Source: Streptomyces sp. A1277
Lineage (GTDB): Bacteria; Actinomycetota; Actinomycetes; Streptomycetales; Streptomycetaceae
Length of the DNA stretch: 64,000 nt
Reading direction: 5' to 3'
Assembly: GCF_004795015.1 (NCBI RefSeq)
Contig: NZ_SSBI01000039.1
Coordinates: forward strand, 1-64,000
The position numbers and the translations under genes are program-made. This document shows positions 33,252-41,895 of the stretch, in pieces. The first letter of the stretch is position 1. Every line of letters begins with the position of its first letter. The notes below the pieces were generated by a model that had not been told where the DNA came from, made no database searches, and saw nothing but the letters and a program-made list of their open reading frames with translations.

Positions 33252-34058
33252 TTACTTGACGGCACCCTGGAGGATGCCCTTGATGAAGTGGCGCTGGAAG
33301 AAGAGGTAGATCAGCACGATCGGTGCGATCACGATGAGGGTGCCGGCCGACAGCAGCGGGATGTTCTTGCCGTACTGCTGGACGAACTTGCCGAGGCCGG
33401 AGGGGGCCGTGCGCATCGCCGGGTCCTGGATGAGCACCAGGGCCAGCAGGAACTGGTTCCACGCCCACATGAAGTAGAGGAGGCCCAGTGTGGTGAGTGC
33501 CGGGACGGCGGTCGGCAGCAGGACGCGGGTGAGGGTGCGCCAGCTGTTCGCGCCGTCCACGGCGGCGGCCTCCATCAGCTCCTTCGGCAGCGACTCGAAG
33601 TGCGTGCGCATCCAGAAGACGCCGAAGGGCATGAACAGGCCCACCAGCGGCAGGATCACGGCCCAGTAGGTGTTCAGCAGGCCGACCGAGTCCAGGTCGT
33701 AGTAGAGGGGGATGACGATGGCCTCGTACGGCAGGGCCAGTCCGAGCATCAGGAGGGCGAACAGCGGCCCCTTGGCCTTCAGCTGCATGGTGGCCAGGCC
33801 GTAGCCGGCGAGGGTCGCGAGGACGAGGGCGATGGGTACGACGCCGAGCGCGATGACGGCGCTCGACTTCAGCAGCGAGCCGAATCCGGCGGTGGACCAG
33901 GCGGTGGCGAAGTTCCCCCACTGCGGGTCGGACGGCCAGGACAGGCCCGGCGAGAGGTTGCTCTGTGGCTGGAGCGCCGCGCTGAACAACGCGAGGAAGG
34001 GGAACAGGACGGCTGCGGCGGCGACGATGAGCGCGAGCCTGGGCAGTTGCTTGGTCAT
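33252..34058 (-). CDS. Carbohydrate ABC transporter permease (MalG-type)
   Basis: This inner-membrane subunit has six predicted helices in 268 residues. The start is ATG 34058 with GGAG nine bases upstream; the open frame before it is shadow. The coupling EAA loop is ELMEAAAVDGANSWRTLTRVLLPTAVPAL. The N-terminal helix (LALIVAAAAVLFPFLALFSA) and C-terminal FFQRHFIKGILQGAVK are typical of CUT1 sugar transporters. The ATPase is not encoded here; streptomycete CUT1 systems usually share the MsiK ATPase. Confidence 0.92.
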   Translation of the reverse strand: MTKQLPRLALIVAAAAVLFPFLALFSAALQPQSNLSPGLSWPSDPQWGNFATAWSTAGFGSLLKSSAVIALGVVPIALVLATLAGYGLATMQLKAKGPLFALLMLGLALPYEAIVIPLYYDLDSVGLLNTYWAVILPLVGLFMPFGVFWMRTHFESLPKELMEAAAVDGANSWRTLTRVLLPTAVPALTTLGLLYFMWAWNQFLLALVLIQDPAMRTAPSGLGKFVQQYGKNIPLLSAGTLIVIAPIVLIYLFFQRHFIKGILQGAVK

Positions 34059-34090
34059 CGGGGGTACTCCAGTGAGATGCGCGGCATGCC

Positions 34091-35017
34091 TCAGCGCTCC
34101 CGCGACAGCCTGTTGAGGCCGTACATGACGGCACAGGTGATGAGGGAGAGCACCGTGGCCAGGGCGCAGGCGGTGCCGACCCGGCCGGCGGTGAAGACGA
34201 GCTGGTAGACCTGGACACCCGGGACCATCGTGGAGTAACCGGGCCCGCCTCCCGTCATCACGTACACGACGTCGAATCCGGCGAGGGCCGAGATGACGGT
34301 GACGTTGCAGGCGACGCCGATCTCCTTGCGCAGGCCGGGCACGGTGATGTGCCAGAACTCGCGCAGTCTGCCGCAGCCGTCCAGCCGGGCCGCCTCGTAG
34401 AGCGACGGCTCGATCTTGCCGATGCCGGACAGCAGGAGCAGGAAGCACAGGCCGGTGGAGACCCAGGTGCCGATCAGGCCGACGGCCGGGAACGCGTACG
34501 TGAAGTCGCCGAGCCAGGCGCGGGCCAGGGAGCCGAGGCCGATGGCGCGCAGCACCTGGTTGAGCGGGCCGTCCTCGCCGTAGATCCACTTCCAGACGAC
34601 GCCCACCGCGACGAGCGGCAGGATCTGCGGGAGGAAGATGATGGTGCGGATGACGGGCATGGCCCGCCAGGGCACGGCCGAGGTGAGAGCGGCCAGGATC
34701 AGGCCGAGGATGACGGGTACGACGGTGTAGAAGACGATGAAGCCGAACGCGTGGGTCAGGGCGGCGCGCAGGGCCGGTTCTTCGAACACCGCGGTGTAGT
34801 TGGAGAGTCCGGCCCAGGAGGCGACGCCGATTCCGTTCCAGTTCCAGAACGAGAGCCAGAAGCTGTGCAGCCAGGGCGCGATGACGAAGAGTCCGTAGAA
34901 GACCAGGGCGGGGGCCACGTACAGCAGGGGTACGAACCGGCCCTTGCGGCGCGGGGCGGCTGCCCCGCGCCGGGCCCCGGCCACCGACCGCTCGGTGCGC
35001 ACGAGTGTGTCAGCCAT
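34091..35017 (-). CDS. Carbohydrate ABC transporter permease (MalF-type)
   Basis: The 308-residue partner permease has six helices after a basic, cytoplasmic N-terminus (ARRGAAAPRRKGRF). FLPQILPLVAVGVVWKWIY and the EAA loop SLYEAARLDGCGRLREFWHITVPGL are typical. The start overlaps the binding-protein stop by 8 bp and a 32-bp gap precedes the next permease, so the genes are coupled. Confidence 0.92.
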   Translation of the reverse strand: MADTLVRTERSVAGARRGAAAPRRKGRFVPLLYVAPALVFYGLFVIAPWLHSFWLSFWNWNGIGVASWAGLSNYTAVFEEPALRAALTHAFGFIVFYTVVPVILGLILAALTSAVPWRAMPVIRTIIFLPQILPLVAVGVVWKWIYGEDGPLNQVLRAIGLGSLARAWLGDFTYAFPAVGLIGTWVSTGLCFLLLLSGIGKIEPSLYEAARLDGCGRLREFWHITVPGLRKEIGVACNVTVISALAGFDVVYVMTGGGPGYSTMVPGVQVYQLVFTAGRVGTACALATVLSLITCAVMYGLNRLSRER

Positions 35018-36314
35018 GCGTCTTGGACCACTCGTCCTGGACCGCCTTGACGAAGCCGTCCGTGTTGGTGCGGCCTGCGAGGAGTTCCTGCGTGGTGGCG
35101 GTGAGCTTGTCGTTCATGGTCGCGGTGGCGTTGTTGTTGAAGCCGACCAGACCGTTGTCGTCGTTCACCCTGCCCCAGGCCGCGACGATGTCCTTCATCA
35201 CGGTGCCGTCCTGCGGCTCGGCGGCGGTGAGGTCGGCGGGCATGAAGCCGGCCTTGAACTCGGCGGCCGATGCCTCGGGCGAGTGCAGGAAGTCCAGGAA
35301 GAAGGCCGCGGTGTCCGCGTGCCGGCTCTTGGAGGAAATGGCGTAGGCGACGGAGGTGCCGATCGCCGTGGCCTTCGGTGAGGGGAACGCGATGAAGCCC
35401 GCGTCCTTGCCGAGCTTGTCACCGATCTTCTCGGCGTCCCAGTTGCCGTCGACGAAGTAGACGCCCTGGCCCTTGGTGAACTTGTCGACGGCCGTCTGAA
35501 GGTCGGTGCCGTTGGCGCCGCTGGGCAGGTAGCCCTTCTTCTTCCAGGCGGTGAGCTTGTCGGCGGCGGTGCGGTTGCCCGGGGTGTCGAAGGTGGCGCC
35601 CTTCTGGCCGAAGGTCCAGCGCGCGGCCTGCTCGGCGCCGTCCGCCGACTGGCCGATGAGCTGGATGGGGAAGGAGGCGTGGCCCTGCTGGTTGCCGAGT
35701 TGCAGCGGCAGCTCGCCGGCCTTCTTCGCCTTGGCGAGGGCCGCCTCGAACTCCTCCAGCGTGGCCGGCGGGGTGGTGATGCCCGCCTCGGCCGCCTTCG
35801 CCTTGTTGTAGTAGACGCCGACGAGCGAGAAGCCGGCCGGGGCCGCGTACAGGCCGCCGGTGCCGAGCGTGCTGCCGTCCTCGGCGACCCGCCACTGGTT
35901 GAGCTGGGTGCTGGGGTACGTCTTGTCCCAGTCGTACGCCTTCGCGTACCGGGACAGGTCGATGACCAGGCCGTCCTTGACCGTGGTGCCGACCGAGTTG
36001 AGCAGGGCGATGTCGGGTGCCTGGTCGGAGGCGAGCGAGAGGTTCAGCGCCTTGTTGTAGTCGTCGACGTTGTTGTCCTCGTAGTCGATCGTGACCTGGG
36101 GGTACTTGGCCTCGAACGCCTTGATGACCGACTTGACCGCCGCTCCCGACTCGGGCGTGGAGACCAGCTTGAGCGTGACCTTCTCGTCGCCCGCACCCTT
36201 CTTGACCGGGCCGGACGGCTCTGCCGCCGTGGTGTCGGACGAGGCGCCGGGGGCGCACGCGGTCCCGCACAACGCCACCAGGACGGCTCCTGCCAGGACT
36301 CTGCTGATCTTCAT
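35010..36314 (-). CDS. Carbohydrate ABC transporter substrate-binding lipoprotein
   Basis: This is the sugar-capturing component of the CUT1 transporter. ATG 36314 has AGGAGAG upstream. Lipobox LCGTAC gives an acylated Cys near residue 20. The mature protein (434 residues total) has the family 1 solute-binding fold: VIKAFEAKYPQVTIDYE, DIALLNSV, GGLYAAPAGFSLVGVYYNK, KGQGVYFVDGNWDAEKIG and AYAISSKSRHADTAAFFLDFL. The adjacent ROK gene and the matching operator at the GH16 glucanase suggest laminari- or other beta-gluco-oligosaccharides as substrate. Confidence 0.92.
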   Translation of the reverse strand: MKISRVLAGAVLVALCGTACAPGASSDTTAAEPSGPVKKGAGDEKVTLKLVSTPESGAAVKSVIKAFEAKYPQVTIDYEDNNVDDYNKALNLSLASDQAPDIALLNSVGTTVKDGLVIDLSRYAKAYDWDKTYPSTQLNQWRVAEDGSTLGTGGLYAAPAGFSLVGVYYNKAKAAEAGITTPPATLEEFEAALAKAKKAGELPLQLGNQQGHASFPIQLIGQSADGAEQAARWTFGQKGATFDTPGNRTAADKLTAWKKKGYLPSGANGTDLQTAVDKFTKGQGVYFVDGNWDAEKIGDKLGKDAGFIAFPSPKATAIGTSVAYAISSKSRHADTAAFFLDFLHSPEASAAEFKAGFMPADLTAAEPQDGTVMKDIVAAWGRVNDDNGLVGFNNNATATMNDKLTATTQELLAGRTNTDGFVKAVQDEWSKTHG

Positions 36315-36390
36315 CGCGCTGCTCTCCTGTGAACACGGGAAGGAATCGCTGGTGTGGCAGGATGTCGAGCCGAGGTTGCCAGCCAGCGAG

Positions 36391-36443
36391 TTTCGAAGGA
36401 AACTTTCCTTCGAAAGGATCAGACACGCCACTCCGCCCGTCAA
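36391..36443 (-). promoter_or_regulatory. ROK operator and promoter of the sugar transporter operon
   Basis: Positions 36391-36415 are a perfect 25-bp palindrome (arms TTTCGAAGGAAA and TTTCCTTCGAAA around one C). On the minus strand, -35 TTGACG (36438-36443) and -10 GATCCT (36415-36420), 17 bp apart, place the transcription start inside the palindrome. A repressor bound there would block the transporter operon. The divergent ROK gene starts at 36460, so it may also control itself. Confidence 0.75.
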
Positions 36444-36459
36444 GAGGGAAAGGGAGGGT

Positions 36460-37623
36460 ATGTCGATCCGTGACATGGAAAGCACGCAGCGAGTGGGGGA
36501 CATGAAGAACTCGGACGTCCTGCCGGGCGGGGACCAGAGCGCTCTGCGCCACCTCAACACCAGCCGCGTCCTGCAACTGCTCTACGAGGGAACGCCGCTC
36601 ACCACCAACGCGATAGCCCAGGTCACCGCCCTGTCCCGCCCCACGGTGCGCGGCATCGTCACCGCGCTGGTGACCGAGCGCCGCCTCGCCCTCGACGGCC
36701 AGGACGCGACACGGACCGGCGGCCGGCCCGCCCAGCGCTACGCCTTCGACTTCGACGCCGGGCGCCTGGCCGGCATCCACATCGACTCCGACGGCATCGG
36801 TGTGCGCATCACCGATCTCGGCGGGACACCACTGGCGGAGGCCCACCGCCCCATCCCCGCCGCGCTCGACCCCGACGAGCGCCTGCGGGAGGCGGCCGGC
36901 CTGGTGCGCGAGCACCTTCCGGCGGACGGCCCGCCCCTGTGGGCCGCCGGCGTCGGGACACCGGGGATCGTGGACGCGCGGGGCTCCGTACGGCTGAGCG
37001 TGGCCATCCCCCAGTGGTCGGGCGTCCACCTCGCCGACCAGCTCCACGAGTTGCTGCGCTGCCCGGTCGTGGCGATGAAGGACACCAACCTGGCCGTCCT
37101 GGCCGAACACCGGACCGGCGCCGCCCGCGGCACGTCCGACGTGCTCTACGTCCACCTGGACAACCGGCTCGGGGTGGGCATCCTGGTCGACGGCCGGCCG
37201 TTCACCGGGCGCACGGGAGCGGCGGGCGAGATCGGCAGGCATCCCAGGCTGGGCTGGAAGGACACCCCCGCCAAGCTCGGCGGCGGCCCGGGAGAGGCCC
37301 GCCACATGGTGTTCACCCGCGCCCGGCACGGCGACCCGGCCGCCCGGGCCACCGTGGACAGCTACGCCCGCGCGGTGGCGGACGGCATCGGCGCCATGGT
37401 CCTCGCCGTCGACCCGCAGCTGATCGTGCTCGGCGGCGCGCTGGCCGGAGCGGGCCCGGCCGTCCTGGAGGCGGTACGCGAACAGCTCTCCGGCATCTGT
37501 TACGAGGTCCCGCCCCTGACGCTCGGCGCGCTCACCGCGGGCGCGGTGGCCGTGGGGGGCGTGGAGGCCGCCCGGGACCTGGCGCGCGGCCGGCTGTTCG
37601 CCACGGACCAGCCCGGCGGCTGA
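36460..37623 (+). CDS. ROK-family transcriptional repressor
   Basis: The 387-residue regulator has an N-terminal winged helix (about 25-90: SRVLQLLYEGTPLTTNAIAQ, SRPTVRGIVTALVTE) and a C-terminal ROK sugar-sensing domain (GVGTPGIVDARGSVRLS, MKDTNLAVLAEHRTG, LYVHLDNRLGVGILVDG, LIVLGGALAGAGPAVLEA). The start ATG 36460 sits only two bases after GGAGGG; later ATGs at 36475 and 36502 are possible. The kinase-type EIGH is EIGR here, and the usual zinc CxCGxxGC loop is replaced by LGWKDTPAKLGGGPG. It is therefore a pure sensor, not a kinase. It probably binds the palindromes at 36391 and 37768. Confidence 0.9.
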   Translation: MSIRDMESTQRVGDMKNSDVLPGGDQSALRHLNTSRVLQLLYEGTPLTTNAIAQVTALSRPTVRGIVTALVTERRLALDGQDATRTGGRPAQRYAFDFDAGRLAGIHIDSDGIGVRITDLGGTPLAEAHRPIPAALDPDERLREAAGLVREHLPADGPPLWAAGVGTPGIVDARGSVRLSVAIPQWSGVHLADQLHELLRCPVVAMKDTNLAVLAEHRTGAARGTSDVLYVHLDNRLGVGILVDGRPFTGRTGAAGEIGRHPRLGWKDTPAKLGGGPGEARHMVFTRARHGDPAARATVDSYARAVADGIGAMVLAVDPQLIVLGGALAGAGPAVLEAVREQLSGICYEVPPLTLGALTAGAVAVGGVEAARDLARGRLFATDQPGG

Positions 37624-37675
37624 GACGAGCGACGGCCGGGACGCCCGGCGGCTGAGACGCCCGGCGGCTGAGAGC
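37611..37675 (+). repeat. Triplicated GCCCGGCGGCTGAGA unit at the end of the ROK gene
   Basis: Three copies start at 37611, 37643 and 37659; the first contains the ROK stop codon. A partial GAGCGACGGCCG repeat accompanies them. It looks like a local slippage duplication in the 3' untranslated region. Confidence 0.6.
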
Positions 37676-37734
37676 GACGGCCGATACGCGCGGCGGCGGC
37701 CGGGAGCGGAAGGCGGTTCACGTCGGCACGACTG

Positions 37735-37787
37735 TTGACACCCGGTACCTCTGACGGCACATTACGCAGGAAACTTTCTTTCGAAAG
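37735..37787 (+). promoter_or_regulatory. GH16 gene promoter with a ROK-type operator on the start site
   Basis: TTGACA (37735-37740), a 17-bp spacer and CACATT (37758-37763) predict a start near 37770. AGGAAACTTTCTTTCGAAAG lies at 37768-37787, identical at 19 of 20 positions to 36397-36416 in the transporter operator. Position and identity argue that the same ROK repressor controls both. Confidence 0.72.
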
Positions 37788-37858
37788 TGCCCGGTTGCGA
37801 CGGCCTGCCTTCGCAGCGGCAGCCGGGGCCTGCCGAACTCCGTCCCGAAGGAGCCAAG

Positions 37859-39145
37859 TTGAGACACCGTCGCCTGCGCGCCCCACTGGTGGGGGTGCTG
37901 GCCGCCGCGCTCGGCGCGCTGGGCATGCTCACCGGTGCCCCGGCCGCATCGGCCGCCGACTTCCCCGCCAATCCGGTGGCCAAGCCCGGGTACACGCTGG
38001 ACTTCCAGGAGGAGTTCAACGGCACTTCCCTGGACACCGACAAGTGGCTGCCGTACTACCTCCCGCACTGGGCCTCCGACCGCGAGAAGGCCAAGGCGCG
38101 GTACACCGTCGCGGGCGGGGTGCTCACCGAGCGCGTCGACCAGGACACGCCCGCCTGGAACCCCGCCTACGACGGCACCGTGAAGATCTCCAGCATCCAG
38201 ACGTACGACAAGGACTGGTGGCACCGCTTCAACTACGCGATGCCCAATGACCACCACGAGGCCGACTTCAACGGCTACACCACGCAGTACGGCTACATCG
38301 AGACCCGCGCCAGACTCTCCGACACCGGCGGCGGAGGCCACCAGGCACTGTGGCTGGTCGGCACGAAGGACACGAGCAGCGCGTCGGCCAATGCCGAGAT
38401 CGACATGATCGAGACGTTCTTCAGCAAGCCGGACACCTGGCGCATCGCCGCGTACGGCTGGGGCGATCCGAACTTCCTCGGCTCCTGGGTGTCGCACGAG
38501 GACCCGGTGCCCAGCGGTGAGCCCACCGAGGAGTACCACGTCTACGGCATGGACTGGACGCCCACGCAGCTCAACTTCTACTACGACAACCAGCTGTACA
38601 AGACCATCAACGACGCCCCCAACATGCCCATGGGCATGATCATGGGCATCTACACGGACGCCGGGTCGGGCCAGCACAACGACGTCTGGCCCAAGTCCTG
38701 GAGCGTGGACTACCTGCGCGTGTGGAAGAAGGACGGCGGATACGGCGACAGCGGGTACGAGCGGCTGAAGAACCGCCAGACCTCGCAGTACCTGCACATC
38801 GAGAACAAGACCGGGAAGGCGGAGTACGGCAGCGTGCCCGCCACCGCCTGGAGCTCCCAGTGGGCGCCGCAGACCACGGCGGCCGGCTACACCCGCCTCC
38901 GCAACCGGTGGACGGGCGACTACCTGCGGACGTCGGCGTCCGACGGCTACGTCCACTACGGCGCGGCTGCCTCCGGCGCGGCCGAGGCCGACTGGACGGA
39001 GGAGTCCGAGGCCGGCTACCTGCGCCTGAGGAACCGCGCGACCGGCGGCTACGCGCACACCGAGGGCCTGACCGGATACGTCGAGCAGGGCAACGTACCG
39101 GCGGGCTACTGGACGAGCCAGTGGACGCCCGAACCGGCGCCGTGA
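37859..39145 (+). CDS. Secreted GH16 endo-beta-glucanase with C-terminal beta-trefoil
   Basis: This enzyme is a likely endo-beta-1,3(-1,4)-glucanase (laminarinase type). The start chosen is TTG 37859 because AAGGAG lies five bases upstream and a signal peptide follows at once (LRHRRLRAPLVGVLAAAL... ending ASAAD); an earlier ATG in frame lacks both. The GH16 domain (about 35-290) holds the catalytic ExDxxE in NAEIDMIETFF, with GYIETRARLSDTGGGGHQALW and FNYAMPNDHHE. Residues 295-428 contain three similar ~40-residue repeats (YERLKNRQTSQYLHIEN, YTRLRNRWTGDYLRTS, YLRLRNRATGGYAHTE), a beta-trefoil glycan-binding domain unlike the RICIN tails at 12-17 kb. Expression is probably repressed by the ROK protein. 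Confidence 0.92.
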   Translation: MRHRRLRAPLVGVLAAALGALGMLTGAPAASAADFPANPVAKPGYTLDFQEEFNGTSLDTDKWLPYYLPHWASDREKAKARYTVAGGVLTERVDQDTPAWNPAYDGTVKISSIQTYDKDWWHRFNYAMPNDHHEADFNGYTTQYGYIETRARLSDTGGGGHQALWLVGTKDTSSASANAEIDMIETFFSKPDTWRIAAYGWGDPNFLGSWVSHEDPVPSGEPTEEYHVYGMDWTPTQLNFYYDNQLYKTINDAPNMPMGMIMGIYTDAGSGQHNDVWPKSWSVDYLRVWKKDGGYGDSGYERLKNRQTSQYLHIENKTGKAEYGSVPATAWSSQWAPQTTAAGYTRLRNRWTGDYLRTSASDGYVHYGAAASGAAEADWTEESEAGYLRLRNRATGGYAHTEGLTGYVEQGNVPAGYWTSQWTPEPAP

Positions 39146-39164
39146 GCCACCGCTGACCCACCAC

Positions 39165-39191
39165 GGCGCGCCCCGGGCACCGGGGCGCGCC
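39165..39191 (+). terminator. Hairpin terminator after the GH16 gene
   Basis: An 11-bp stem (GGCGCGCCCCG and complement) with a five-base loop stands 19 bp after the stop. It also lies just before the next gene's ribosome site. Confidence 0.65.
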
Positions 39192-39211
39192 CCCACCCAG
39201 GAGCTCCGCCC

Positions 39212-39895
39212 ATGCGCGCACGCCGCCACGCCCTCCGTCCCGCCGCCCGTCTCGTCCTGCCCGCGCTCGCCCTGCTGCTCGCCAGTGGCTGTGACGCCGG
39301 GGGCCCGGACGCGGCGCACTCCCCCGCCACACCACAGGCCGGACCGCCCGCCACAGCACAGGCCGGACCGCCCACCGGCCCGGAGAACCGGTCGCTCTGG
39401 ACGCTCATCGGGGACGGGGGCGAGTCCCTCGAAACCCTGGCGGACGACGACCCCGACGTCACCGCGATCCGCCGGACCGTGGTGCTCCACTCGGGCACGG
39501 TCGACGACCGCAGCAGCACATCGGTGGCCGGGAGCGTGAAGAGCGAGTTCGCCTTCTACGGCGCCGCGTTCCGCAAGTCCCTGGAGGCCCAGGACTACGG
39601 CGCCGAGGTGACCGCGCTCTTCCGGGACAACAAGCTGGCCACCCGTCAGGAGAAGGTCGCCTGGTACCGGTCCACCGTCTACCGGGACCGCAGGACCGCC
39701 AAGGCCGAGATGGACACCGTCTTCGAGTTCACCGCGGGAGACCCGGGTTACCTCAAGAAGGGCGGGCTCGCGGTGGGCACCCCGTACACCGAGCACCGCA
39801 CGGTGAGCCTGGCCAAACAGGGCGGCACCTGGGTCATCACCGGCATCCGGCGCACACCGCTGGAGCGCCCGGCCCCGCAGCCGGCCGGGCGGTAG
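39212..39895 (+). CDS. Hypothetical lipoprotein, 227 aa
   Basis: ATG 39212 follows AGGAG. The signal peptide ends at LASGC (Cys near residue 28). A Pro/Ala linker contains the direct repeat QAGPPATAQAGPPTG. The mature domain (about 60-215) is a mixed alpha/beta protein with VWYRSTVYRD-like strands and LAKQGGTWVITGIRR at the end, reminiscent of NTF2-like folds, but I cannot name a family. It lies after the GH16 gene but beyond its terminator, so a shared role is uncertain. Confidence 0.75.
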   Translation: MRARRHALRPAARLVLPALALLLASGCDAGGPDAAHSPATPQAGPPATAQAGPPTGPENRSLWTLIGDGGESLETLADDDPDVTAIRRTVVLHSGTVDDRSSTSVAGSVKSEFAFYGAAFRKSLEAQDYGAEVTALFRDNKLATRQEKVAWYRSTVYRDRRTAKAEMDTVFEFTAGDPGYLKKGGLAVGTPYTEHRTVSLAKQGGTWVITGIRRTPLERPAPQPAGR

Positions 39896-39907
39896 GGCGC
39901 CCCTGCC

Positions 39908-39944
39908 GGCGCGCGGGCAAGGCCGGTACGGCCCCCCGCGCGCC
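39908..39944. terminator. Bidirectional terminator between lipoprotein and MFS genes
   Basis: A 10-bp stem (GGCGCGCGGG and complement) with a 17-base loop lies between convergent stops. Confidence 0.65.
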
Positions 39945-39951
39945 GAGGCCG

Positions 39952-41235
39952 TCAGTGCAGGCCGTCGCCGCGCGGCTCGGCGGTGACCTCGCCGTGCGCC
40001 CGCCACGGCTGGGCGAGCAGGACGAGGGCGAGGCCGGCCAGGGCGAGGGCGGCGAGCATGATGACGGCCATGGGGGTCGCGGTGTCCTCACCGAAGAGGC
40101 CGACGAGCGGGGAGGCGGCGGCGCCGAAAAGGAACTGGAGGCCGCCGATGAGCGCCGAGGCGGCCCCGGGCGCTTCCCGGCCGAGGTTCTGGCCGATGCT
40201 CATGGTGGCGGGGAAGATCAGCGCGACGCCTGACATGGCGACGAACAGGCAGATCCAGCTGACGGCGAGGCTCTGCCCGGCCAGGGCGGGGACCACGAGC
40301 AGGGCGACGGCCCCGGTGCCGGAGACGGCGAGTCCGAGGATCAGGAGTGTGTTCAGGCGGACCCTGGCGGCGAGCCGCGCGAAGGTGACCCCGCCGATCA
40401 GCATGCCCACGGCGTTCGACGCGAAGATCAGCGAGTAGACGGTCGGCGATACGCCGTGCACGTTCTGGAAGACGAAGCTGGAGCCGCTGATGTAGGCGAA
40501 CAGCGCCGCCGATGTGAAGCCGAGCACGAGCACGTACCCCATGAACGCGCGGCGGGTGAGCAGCGTGCCCATCGTGCGGAACGTGCCGGCGAGGCCCCCG
40601 CCGTGCCGCCGCTCGGGCGGCAGCGTCTCGGGGACCTTCCTGACCACGGCGGCGAACAGCAGCGCGCCGATCACGGCGAGGACGACGAAGACCGCGCGCC
40701 AGGTCGACGCCGAGAGGACCGCGCCGCCGACGACGGGTGCGACGATCGGCGCGATGCCGAGGATCTGGGAGAGCAGCGCGAAGTAGCGGGGCACGTCGGC
40801 GCCGTGGAAGCAGTCGGTGATCACGGCGCGGGCGAGCACCATGCCGGCGGCTCCCGCGAAGCCCTGGAGGAAGCGGGCCGCGGTGAGCAGTTCCACGTTC
40901 GGGGCTACGGCGCACAGCAGGGAGAAGAGGACGAAGCCGCCCGCTCCGGCGATGAGGAGCCGGCGGCGGCCCCAGCCGTCGCTGACCGGGCCGATGAGCA
41001 GCTGGCCCACGACCATGCCGACCAGGAACGCGGTGAGCGTGAGCTGTACGGCCGAGCCGCCGGCGTGCAGCGCGTCGCCCATGGCGGGGAAGCCGGGCAC
41101 GTACATGTCGGTGGCGAGCGGGGCGACGGCGGTGAGCGCGCCGAGAACGGCGATCAGGGCGGAGGTCCGGCCGGGGGGCACGGGTGGTGCGGGCTGCTGT
41201 ATCGCCTCGTCGGAGGCGGGGGGACGGGAGAGCAT
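39952..41235 (-). CDS. Bcr/CflA-type MFS drug exporter
   Basis: This 427-residue, 12-helix proton antiporter of the drug-resistance family has APLATDMYVPGFPAMGDAL in helix 1 (the Bcr signature) and the motif-A loop GPVSDGWGRRRLL. ARFLQGFAGAAGMVLARAVI is the motif C region. The ATG at 41235 lies 7-8 bases after a good -10 box, so the mRNA is predicted to be leaderless. The divergent MarR gene is the likely repressor. The exported compound is unknown. Confidence 0.9.
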   Translation of the reverse strand: MLSRPPASDEAIQQPAPPVPPGRTSALIAVLGALTAVAPLATDMYVPGFPAMGDALHAGGSAVQLTLTAFLVGMVVGQLLIGPVSDGWGRRRLLIAGAGGFVLFSLLCAVAPNVELLTAARFLQGFAGAAGMVLARAVITDCFHGADVPRYFALLSQILGIAPIVAPVVGGAVLSASTWRAVFVVLAVIGALLFAAVVRKVPETLPPERRHGGGLAGTFRTMGTLLTRRAFMGYVLVLGFTSAALFAYISGSSFVFQNVHGVSPTVYSLIFASNAVGMLIGGVTFARLAARVRLNTLLILGLAVSGTGAVALLVVPALAGQSLAVSWICLFVAMSGVALIFPATMSIGQNLGREAPGAASALIGGLQFLFGAAASPLVGLFGEDTATPMAVIMLAALALAGLALVLLAQPWRAHGEVTAEPRGDGLH

Positions 41236-41242
41236 GACGAAA

Positions 41243-41271
41243 AAGGTAACCGATGGTTCACTAGTTGACAA
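41243..41271 (-). promoter_or_regulatory. MFS promoter overlapping a likely MarR operator
   Basis: On the minus strand, -35 TTGTCA (41266-41271), a 17-bp spacer and -10 TACCTT (41243-41248) start transcription at the MFS ATG. GTTCACTAGTTGAC (41256-41269), a near-palindrome centred on ACTAGT, overlaps this -35 and a TTGACA facing the MarR gene. Confidence 0.6.
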
Positions 41272-41313
41272 AGTGGCGGTTCGGTAGGCTCGCCGCTCGA
41301 CGAAGGAGTGCCG

Positions 41314-41871
41314 GTGCAGCCCCATACCGACGGCGTACGCGATGCGTGGGTCAGCCACAATCCCGGGCTAGACGTCTCCGCCATGGAGGTCGTGGCCCTG
41401 GTCAAACAGGTCTCCGCGCTGTTCGACCGCGCCCTGGAACCGCTCTACGAGGGCGCCCCGCTGACCGCCCCCGAGGCGGACCTGCTCATTCCGCTGCGGT
41501 ACGCCACGGAGCCCGCCATCGCCCGCCGGCTGGCCGACGACATGGGGTTGTCGCGGGCCGGGGTCAGCAAGACGCTGGCCAAGCTGGAGAAGCGCGGCCA
41601 CATCGAGCGGACCCCGAACCCGGCCGACCGGCGGGCCGCTCTGGTGACCATCACGGAGTCCGGCAAGGCGGCGATCGACGCGATCTTCCCGCGCCAGGTG
41701 GACATCGAGTCCGAGCTGCTGGCCGGGCTCGGCGACGACCGGGCCCGGGTCGCCGACGCGCTCGCCCTCCTCGCCCGGGTGATGGAGGACGGAACGGCCC
41801 GCCGGGTGCGCGGTACCGGGCGCGACCTCGGACTGGGGCTCGCCAACATCCGCCCGGCCGGTTCGCCGTAG
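41314..41871 (+). CDS. MarR-family transcriptional regulator
   Basis: The 185-residue winged-helix regulator shows APLTAPEADLLIPLRY, ATEPAIARRLADDMGLSRAG, SKTLAKLEKRGHIERTPNPADRRAALV (recognition helix and wing) and a C-terminal dimer helix. I chose GTG 41314, five bases after AAGGAG; a GTG at 41308 overlaps that site. Divergent from the MFS exporter across an operator-like palindrome, it probably represses the exporter and itself and is released by an exported ligand. Confidence 0.88.
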   Translation: MQPHTDGVRDAWVSHNPGLDVSAMEVVALVKQVSALFDRALEPLYEGAPLTAPEADLLIPLRYATEPAIARRLADDMGLSRAGVSKTLAKLEKRGHIERTPNPADRRAALVTITESGKAAIDAIFPRQVDIESELLAGLGDDRARVADALALLARVMEDGTARRVRGTGRDLGLGLANIRPAGSP

Positions 41872-41895
41872 GCCCTGTCGCAGCCGGGCGCCGGG

